Shown here piece by piece: positions 8,040 through 12,677 of a stretch of DNA of 12,677 nt. Positions within the stretch are counted from its first letter, which is position 1. Each line of letters opens with the position of its first letter. Under the pieces are notes generated by a model. That model saw only the letters and a program-made list of their open reading frames with translations. It did no database searches and was not told the origin of the DNA. A program made the translations under genes and the position numbers. The DNA lies in assembly GCA_938014945.1 (NCBI GenBank), contig CALLQH010000038.1:1-12677 (forward strand). Direction: 5' to 3'. The DNA is from an uncultured bacterium. Its GTDB lineage: Bacteria; Pseudomonadota; Alphaproteobacteria; SP197.

Positions 8040-10298
8040 ATGAAGGACCAGACGAAGGTCAGCGACGCCGAAGCCCTGCGCTTCCATGCGGAGGGGCGGC
8101 CCGGCAAGCTGGCGATCGCGGCGACCAAGCCGCTCGATACCGCCCGCGACCTTTCGCTGGCCTATTCGCCGGGCGTGGCCGCGCCCTGCCTGGAGATCTA
8201 CCGCGACCCGGCGACGGTGTTCGACTACACCTCCAAGGGCAATCTGGTGGCCATCGTCTCCAACGGCACGGCGGTGCTGGGTCTTGGCAACATCGGCGCG
8301 CTGGCCTCCAAGCCGGTGATGGAGGGCAAGGCCGTCCTCTTCAAGCGCTTCGCCGATGTCGACGGCATCGACATCGAGATCGACAGCGAGGATGTCGACG
8401 ACATCGTCAACACGGTGCGCCTGATCAGCCCCACCTTCGGCGGCGTGAACCTGGAAGACATCAAGGCGCCGGAGTGTTTCATCATCGAGCAGCGCCTGCG
8501 CGAGCTGGTCGACATCCCGATCTTCCACGACGACCAGCACGGCACGGCGATCATCTGCCTGGCCGGCGTCATCAACGCGCTGGAGATGGCGGGCAAGGAC
8601 ATCAAGGACTGCCGCATCGTGGTCAACGGCGCCGGTGCCGCGGGCATCGCCTGCCTCGAACTCATCAAGGCCCACGGCCTGCCCCACGACAACGCCCTGC
8701 TCTGCGACACCAAGGGCGTCGTCTATCAGGGCCGCACCGAGGGCATGAACCAGTGGAAGTCGGCCCATGCCGCCAAGACCGACGCGCGCACCCTGGAAGA
8801 TGCCATGCAGGGCGCCGACATCTTCCTTGGCGTCTCGGTCAAGGGTGCGGTGACCCAGGACATGGTGAAGGCGATGGGGCCGCGCCCGATCATCTTCGCC
8901 ATGGCCAATCCGGACCCCGAGATCACCCCCGAGGATGTGAAGGCCGTGCGCGACGACGCCATCGTGGCGACCGGACGCTCGGACTATCCCAACCAGGTCA
9001 ACAACGTGCTGGGCTTCCCCTACATCTTCCGCGGCGCGCTGGACGTGCGGGCGACGACCATCAACGAGGAGATGAAGATCGCTGCCGCCCAGGCCATCGC
9101 CGCGCTCGCCCGCGAGGACGTGCCCGACGAGGTGGCCAGCGCCTATACCGGGGCCTCGCTGCGTTTCGGCGCCGAATACATCATCCCCAAGCCCTTCGAT
9201 CCGCGCCTGATCAGCCGCGTGCCGGCAGCCGTTGCCCAGGCGGCGATGGATTCGGGCGTGGCGCGCAAGCCCATCGTCGACATGGAGGGCTACCGCGCCG
9301 AGCTTTCGGGCCGTCTCTCGCCGGTGGCGAGCCGCATGTACCAGATCTTCGAGACGGCGCGCGCGCGTCAGGCCCGTGTCGTCTTCGCCGAGGGCGAGGA
9401 GGAGCGCACCATCCGCACCGCCGCGCTGTGGCGCGACCAGGGCCTGGGCTCTGCCATTCTCGTCGGCCGCGAGGACCTGGTGCGCGAGCGCATGAAGGAA
9501 CTGGGCATCTCGCCCGAGGGCCTGGAGATCGCCAACGCCCGCGACACCGACCACCGCCAGCGTTTCACCGACGTCGTTTACAGCCGCATGCAGCGCAAGG
9601 GCGCGCTGCTGCGCGACTGCCAGCGCTGGGTGAACCAGGACCGCAACGTCTTTGCCGCGGCCATGCTGGCGGCGGGCGACGCCGACGCCATGGTGACGGG
9701 CGTGACGCGCTCCTACGCCAACGCCCTGCTCCATGTGCAGCGCGTGCTCTCCAACCGCGAGGGCGAGCGTGTCTTCGGCATGTCGATCCTGGTCTCGCCC
9801 AAGCAGACCATCTTCGTTGCCGATACGACGATCCACGACCGGCCCAACGGCGAGGAACTGGCCGACATCACCATGCAGGCCGCCGCCAAGGTGCGCGACA
9901 TGGGCGTGGAGCCCAAGGTGGCGCTGGTCAGCTACTCCAACTTCGGCAGCCGCGGCCACGAATACACCGCCCACCTGCGCGAGGCCGTGGCCCTGCTCGA
10001 GCAGCGCAACGTCGACTTCGAGTTCGACGGCGAGATGGCCGCCGACACCGCGCTCGATGCCGAGGCGCTGGCCTATTATCCGTTCTCGCGCCTGACCGGC
10101 CCGGCCAACGTGCTGATCATGCCCTCGCTGCACGCCGCCAACATCGCCTACAAGCTGGTCGAGGCGATGGGCGGGGCGCATGTCATCGGGCCGATCCTGA
10201 TCGGCATGGAAAAGCCGGTGCAGATCCTGCGCCTGGGCGCCACGGTGAACGACATGCTCAACATGGCAGCACTCGCCGCCATCGACGTCGCGGACTGA
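8040..10298 (+). CDS. maeB: NADP-dependent malic enzyme with phosphotransacetylase-like C-terminal domain
   Basis: The enzyme decarboxylates malate to pyruvate, forming NADPH, and feeds growth on C4 acids. Its 752 residues match the MaeB length. The malic enzyme half holds Tyr42 in LSLAYSPGVAAPC, Lys97 in PVMEGKAVLFK, metal-site acidic residues in IPIFHDDQHGTA (159-170), the dinucleotide motif VVNGAGAAGIACLELI (194-209) and RSDYPNQVNNVLGFP (313-327). From about residue 430 a phosphotransacetylase-like domain follows. In studied homologues it is not catalytic but binds acetyl-CoA as an inhibitor, so feedback control is likely here too. The ATG at 8040 gives the usual N-terminus; upstream in-frame codons lack family character. 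Its ribosome site is modest (GGA, ten bases upstream). It is transcribed away from the mutS-side genes and lies four bases before the histidine kinase gene. Confidence 0.96.
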   Translation: MKDQTKVSDAEALRFHAEGRPGKLAIAATKPLDTARDLSLAYSPGVAAPCLEIYRDPATVFDYTSKGNLVAIVSNGTAVLGLGNIGALASKPVMEGKAVLFKRFADVDGIDIEIDSEDVDDIVNTVRLISPTFGGVNLEDIKAPECFIIEQRLRELVDIPIFHDDQHGTAIICLAGVINALEMAGKDIKDCRIVVNGAGAAGIACLELIKAHGLPHDNALLCDTKGVVYQGRTEGMNQWKSAHAAKTDARTLEDAMQGADIFLGVSVKGAVTQDMVKAMGPRPIIFAMANPDPEITPEDVKAVRDDAIVATGRSDYPNQVNNVLGFPYIFRGALDVRATTINEEMKIAAAQAIAALAREDVPDEVASAYTGASLRFGAEYIIPKPFDPRLISRVPAAVAQAAMDSGVARKPIVDMEGYRAELSGRLSPVASRMYQIFETARARQARVVFAEGEEERTIRTAALWRDQGLGSAILVGREDLVRERMKELGISPEGLEIANARDTDHRQRFTDVVYSRMQRKGALLRDCQRWVNQDRNVFAAAMLAAGDADAMVTGVTRSYANALLHVQRVLSNREGERVFGMSILVSPKQTIFVADTTIHDRPNGEELADITMQAAAKVRDMGVEPKVALVSYSNFGSRGHEYTAHLREAVALLEQRNVDFEFDGEMAADTALDAEALAYYPFSRLTGPANVLIMPSLHAANIAYKLVEAMGGAHVIGPILIGMEKPVQILRLGATVNDMLNMAALAAIDVAD

Positions 10299-10302
10299 GG
10301 CC

Positions 10303-11706
10303 ATGGCGGCACCGGTGCGCGGTGCCGTGACCGGCACCTGGCTGAAACTCGTCCTGCCGCTGGTTGCGGTGGAGGTTCTGGTGCTGGGCGGCCTGCTGGT
10401 GACCGGCCACATCGATCTGCTGGCCTTTGGTATCGGAGTCGTGCTGCTGGGGCTGGCGACGGCGGCCGTGCTGCACCCCCTGGCGCGCAACATCCAGGCC
10501 CTGGGCGGCTGGCTGGCCGTGGTCGACCATGTCGGCACGCCCAGCCCGCCGGCCCTGCGCACGGGTCCGGGCAGCAGCGCGCTGGCTTCGCTTGCCGAAG
10601 CGACGCGCGAGCTGGTCGTCGAGCGCGACAGCCAGATCGACGCCCTGCAGGCCGAGGCCAACCGCCTGCTCGATGCGCTGCCCGATCCCCTGCTGCTGCT
10701 GGCGCGCGACGGCCGCGTGTTGCGCCTCAACCGGGCCGGGCGCGCCCTGTTCGGCGAGAACACCGCCGGGCGCGACCTTTCCCGCATCGTGCGCGATCCC
10801 GCCCTGGCCGAGGCGGTCGATGCCGCGCTCGCCGACAACGACAGCCAGAACGCCGAGATCAGCCTGCCTTCGGGCCATGTCGAGCGGACCTATGCCGTGG
10901 ACGTCGCCCCCCTGCCGGTGGGCGGCAACGGCGGACCGGCCGTGATGGTCGCGCTCCACGACATCACCGCCATGCGCCGCACCGAACAGATGCGCGTCGA
11001 TTTCGTCGCCAACGCCAGCCACGAGATCCGCTCGCCGCTGGCCACCCTGATCGGCTGCATCGAGACCCTGCGCGGCCCGGCCCGCGACGACACCGAGGCC
11101 CAGGACCGCTTCCTGGAGATGATGGACGACCAGGGCCGCCGCATGGCCCGCCTCGTCGGCGATCTGCTCTCCCTTTCGCGCATCGAGCTCAAGGAACACG
11201 CCCAGCCGACCGGCGAGGTCGACATCGGCGCCGTGCTGACGCGCCTGACCACTTCGCTCGGCTACGAGGCCGAGGAAAAGCAGATGCCGCTGGAGCTTTC
11301 GGTGCCCGAGAACCTGCCTCCCGTGCGCGGCGACGAGAACGAAGTCGAGCAGGTGATCTACAACCTCGTCTCCAACGCCCTGAAGTACGGCCGTCCCGGC
11401 ACGCCGATCACGGTGGCCGCCAGCCTCCATCCGCTCGCCCCCGTCCACCTGCGCCTGGCGCGCGGCCCGGCCATCGCCATCGCCGTCACCGACCGGGGCG
11501 AGGGCATCCCCGCCCAGCACATCCCGCGCCTGACCGAACGTTTCTACCGCGTCGATACCGCGCGCAGCCGGGAGCTGGGCGGCACGGGCCTGGGCCTTGC
11601 CATCGTCAAGCACGTCCTGAACCGTCACCGCGGCGAACTGGAGATCGAAAGCCGCATCGGCCAGGGCTCCACCTTCACCGTCTGGCTGCCGGCCGTCGAG
11701 GGCTGA
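10303..11706 (+). CDS. phoR: PhoR-type sensor histidine kinase
   Basis: This 467-residue inner-membrane kinase has two adjacent membrane segments (about 13-33 and 38-58) with almost no periplasmic loop, as in PhoR. A linker helix and a PAS domain (about 115-225, starting LLDALPDPLLLLARDG) follow, then a HisKA domain with the phosphoacceptor His240 in FVANASHEIRSPLATL. The ATPase domain has the N box NLVSNALKYG (354-363), DRGEGIP (397-403), ERFYRVD (412-418) and GGTGLGLAIVKH (426-437). The stretch from IPRLTERFYRVD to the end is very close to PhoR proteins, which phosphorylate PhoB under phosphate limitation. HEIRSPL replaces the common HELRTPL. It starts four bases after maeB, suggesting co-transcription, and its only obvious ribosome site is GAGG very close to the ATG. 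No response regulator or pst gene is adjacent, so the partner is inferred. Confidence 0.85.
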   Translation: MAAPVRGAVTGTWLKLVLPLVAVEVLVLGGLLVTGHIDLLAFGIGVVLLGLATAAVLHPLARNIQALGGWLAVVDHVGTPSPPALRTGPGSSALASLAEATRELVVERDSQIDALQAEANRLLDALPDPLLLLARDGRVLRLNRAGRALFGENTAGRDLSRIVRDPALAEAVDAALADNDSQNAEISLPSGHVERTYAVDVAPLPVGGNGGPAVMVALHDITAMRRTEQMRVDFVANASHEIRSPLATLIGCIETLRGPARDDTEAQDRFLEMMDDQGRRMARLVGDLLSLSRIELKEHAQPTGEVDIGAVLTRLTTSLGYEAEEKQMPLELSVPENLPPVRGDENEVEQVIYNLVSNALKYGRPGTPITVAASLHPLAPVHLRLARGPAIAIAVTDRGEGIPAQHIPRLTERFYRVDTARSRELGGTGLGLAIVKHVLNRHRGELEIESRIGQGSTFTVWLPAVEG

Positions 11707-11762
11707 AGGCGCCGGCGTGAAGCGATTGCCCTTGCCGGGGAAGGCCCGCGGGTTCTAGGTTT

Positions 11763-11778
11763 CTATACGTGTGTATAG
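11763..11778. promoter_or_regulatory. Perfect palindrome, probable operator for the adjacent TetR-family repressor
   Basis: CTATAC (11763-11768) and GTATAG (11773-11778) are exact inverted arms around GTGT. The element is AT-rich in a GC-rich region and overlaps the repressor gene's ribosome site. Size and symmetry suit a TetR-family dimer, so autoregulation is the simplest reading. Confidence 0.6.
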
Positions 11779-11781
11779 GAG
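11777..11781 (+). promoter_or_regulatory. Shine-Dalgarno that sets the TetR-family start
   Basis: AGGAG lies seven bases before the GTG at 11789. It favours that start over the upstream in-frame GTG at 11771, which falls inside the palindrome and has no ribosome site. Confidence 0.7.
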
Positions 11782-11788
11782 CGGTTTC

Positions 11789-12385
11789 GTGGCCCTGACC
11801 GACACCCAGCCTGCCGCCGAAAAGGCGCTGATCGACGCGACCATCGAGTCGATCCATCGCCATGGCTATGCCGACACCACGGTCGAGACGATCTGCAACC
11901 TGGCCGATCTCTCGCGCGGCATGATCCGCCACTGCTTTAAGTCGAAGGACGCCCTGCTGGTGGCGGCCTACGAACATGTCGGCGCGGAATGGCGCGCCGC
12001 CTGTCAGGCGCGGCGCGAGCGGATCGGCAAGCCGGGCCGCGCCCAGCTCGATGCCCTGGCGCGCGACATGTTCACCAACCTGCAGCCCGCCGAGATCTCG
12101 GCATGGCTCGCCTATTCCGTGGCCGCCCTTTCGGTGCCCGAACTGCGCGCGGTCAACACGCGCCTCTACGACGAGCTGCGCCGCGATGCCGCCGAGCATT
12201 TCGCCGCCGCCGCCGGGGAGGCGGGCGTCGCGCTGGATGCCTGGCAGACCGCCTGCGGTTTCGTTGCCCTGTCGGACGGCCTGTGGCTGCAGCACCTGCT
12301 GGAACCCGACACCATGAGCCGCGCGGTCGCCATCCGCGCCGGCCTCGATTTCATCGCCAACGCCCTGAACGCCAAGCCGGAGTGA
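11789..12385 (+). CDS. TetR/AcrR-family regulator, BetI-type
   Basis: This 198-residue protein has an N-terminal TetR helix-turn-helix domain (about residues 10-57). The recognition region is TTVETICNLADLSRGMIRHCF, followed by KSKDALL, close to the BetI pattern in which a helix-turn-helix precedes an aromatic residue and a K-x-x-LL motif. The C-terminal half matches the BetI-like ligand domain, with ALSDGLWLQHLLEPDT (160-175) as its best block. BetI represses choline-to-betaine genes; relatives sense other small ligands, so the ligand here is not fixed. The GTG at 11789 is chosen for its AGGAG site. Cys36 and Cys49 both lie in the DNA-binding domain, which is a little unusual. The gene is five bases upstream of the Rieske oxygenase gene and probably controls it and itself through the palindrome at 11763-11778. 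Confidence 0.88.
   Translation: MALTDTQPAAEKALIDATIESIHRHGYADTTVETICNLADLSRGMIRHCFKSKDALLVAAYEHVGAEWRAACQARRERIGKPGRAQLDALARDMFTNLQPAEISAWLAYSVAALSVPELRAVNTRLYDELRRDAAEHFAAAAGEAGVALDAWQTACGFVALSDGLWLQHLLEPDTMSRAVAIRAGLDFIANALNAKPE
12379..12382 (+). promoter_or_regulatory. Shine-Dalgarno of the Rieske oxygenase gene
   Basis: GGAG lies eight bases before the ATG at 12391 and overlaps the last codons of the TetR-family gene, supporting co-translation from one transcript. Confidence 0.6.
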
Positions 12386-12390
12386 GCCCC

Positions 12391-12677
12391 ATGTCCGTGA
12401 TCGACACCCTGCCCATCGCCGATCTCGTTGCCCGCCAGACCCCGGGCATGTCGCTGGAACAGCCGTTCTATGCCGACGAGGCCATCTTCAAGCGCGATCT
12501 CGAGTCGATCGTCGGCAAGCTGTGGCTTTTCGTCGACCACGTTTCGGCGGTGCCCAAGCCCGGCGACTACATCACCTACGAGGTGGCGGGCGAGTCGATC
12601 ATCATCGTCCACGGCAAGGACGGCGCCATCCGCGCGTTCTTCAACGTCTGCCGCCACCGCGGCAGCCGCATCTGCCT
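12391..12677 (+). CDS. Rieske non-haem iron oxygenase, alpha subunit, N-terminal 95 residues
   Basis: The reading frame starts MSVIDTLPIADLVARQTPGM and stays open to the window end. QPFYADEAIFKRDLESIVGKLW, split here as QPFYADEAIF and KRDLESIVGKLW, resembles the start of glycine betaine, carnitine and related demethylating Rieske oxygenases (GbcA type). FFNVCRHRGSRIC (83-95) holds the first half of the [2Fe-2S] site, with Cys87 and His89; the second Cys-x2-His half and the mononuclear iron domain lie beyond the edge. Such subunits hydroxylate an N-methyl or aromatic carbon using electrons from a reductase partner, which should be encoded nearby if the operon is complete. The BetI-type regulator five bases upstream supports a quaternary amine as the substrate, but aromatic substrates cannot be excluded from this fragment. 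Confidence 0.88.
   Translation, partial: MSVIDTLPIADLVARQTPGMSLEQPFYADEAIFKRDLESIVGKLWLFVDHVSAVPKPGDYITYEVAGESIIIVHGKDGAIRAFFNVCRHRGSRIC

Larger units (their letters stand above)
11707..11788 (+). promoter_or_regulatory. Leader and candidate promoter of the TetR-family gene
   Basis: The gap between the kinase stop and the repressor start holds a weak promoter-like pair: TTGCCG (11732-11737) and TAGGTT (11756-11761), 18 bases apart. A transcript from it would start within the palindrome at 11763-11778. I saw no convincing terminator for the kinase gene; the short CCTT/AAGG pairing (about 11730-11744) has no T-run. Confidence 0.35.

Noticed and set aside
7235..8128. A possible fused protein extending the threonine aldolase frame upstream to 8128
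   Set aside because: The upstream part is the out-of-frame shadow of the transporter gene. The aldolase family homology begins just after the ATG at 7234, which has a ribosome site.
7935..11628. Long minus-strand open frames opposite maeB and the kinase (7935-10838, 10258-11628)
   Set aside because: These are composition artefacts opposite clear genes, with no recognisable domain and no plausible ribosome site.
11730..11750. Possible terminator after the histidine kinase gene
   Set aside because: Only a four-base CCTT/AAGG stem and a loopless CCCGCGGG palindrome were found, with no run of T residues.
11771..11788. Earlier GTG start (11771) for the TetR-family gene
   Set aside because: It lies inside the operator-like palindrome and lacks a ribosome site, whereas the GTG at 11789 has AGGAG seven bases upstream.

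Overview
The window is GC-rich chromosomal DNA, coding-dense, with gene content and order typical of an alphaproteobacterium. The pointers are a mutS-glnD-murJ run facing away from a maeB-type malic enzyme, a PhoR-type kinase, and a BetI-type regulator next to a Rieske oxygenase. A Rhodospirillales-like lineage is plausible but cannot be proved from the sequence. No rRNA, tRNA, CRISPR array, transposase or phage gene was seen, and no stretch of 300 bases or more lacks a gene.

Left half (1-7902, minus strand, transcribed right to left): a short cation diffusion facilitator-type transporter, a low-specificity threonine aldolase (ltaE), the mismatch repair ATPase mutS, the PII uridylyltransferase glnD, and the lipid II flippase murJ, which the left window edge cuts. 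mutS and glnD overlap by one base (TGATG) and are translationally coupled. murJ follows after 143 bp. The spacing fits one long transcript, possibly with internal promoters.

Centre (7903-8039): a 137-bp divergent intergenic region with a reasonable sigma70-type promoter for maeB and a weaker candidate in the other direction.

Right half (8040-12677, plus strand): a full-length NADP-type malic enzyme with a C-terminal phosphotransacetylase-like domain; four bases later a PhoR-type sensor histidine kinase with no phoB, phoU or pst genes beside it; then, after a short gap holding a perfect operator-like palindrome, a TetR/BetI-type repressor and the first 95 codons of a Rieske oxygenase of the betaine/carnitine demethylase type. 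The last two look like the start of a substrate-inducible catabolic operon that continues beyond the window.

Most of the window is conserved housekeeping sequence, and I see no clearly new system. The points most worth checking are the palindrome over the repressor's own leader, the isolated PhoR-type gene behind maeB, the His-to-Met change in the LENTH motif of the threonine aldolase, the atypical metal site of the short transporter, and a hairpin over the longest possible mutS start.
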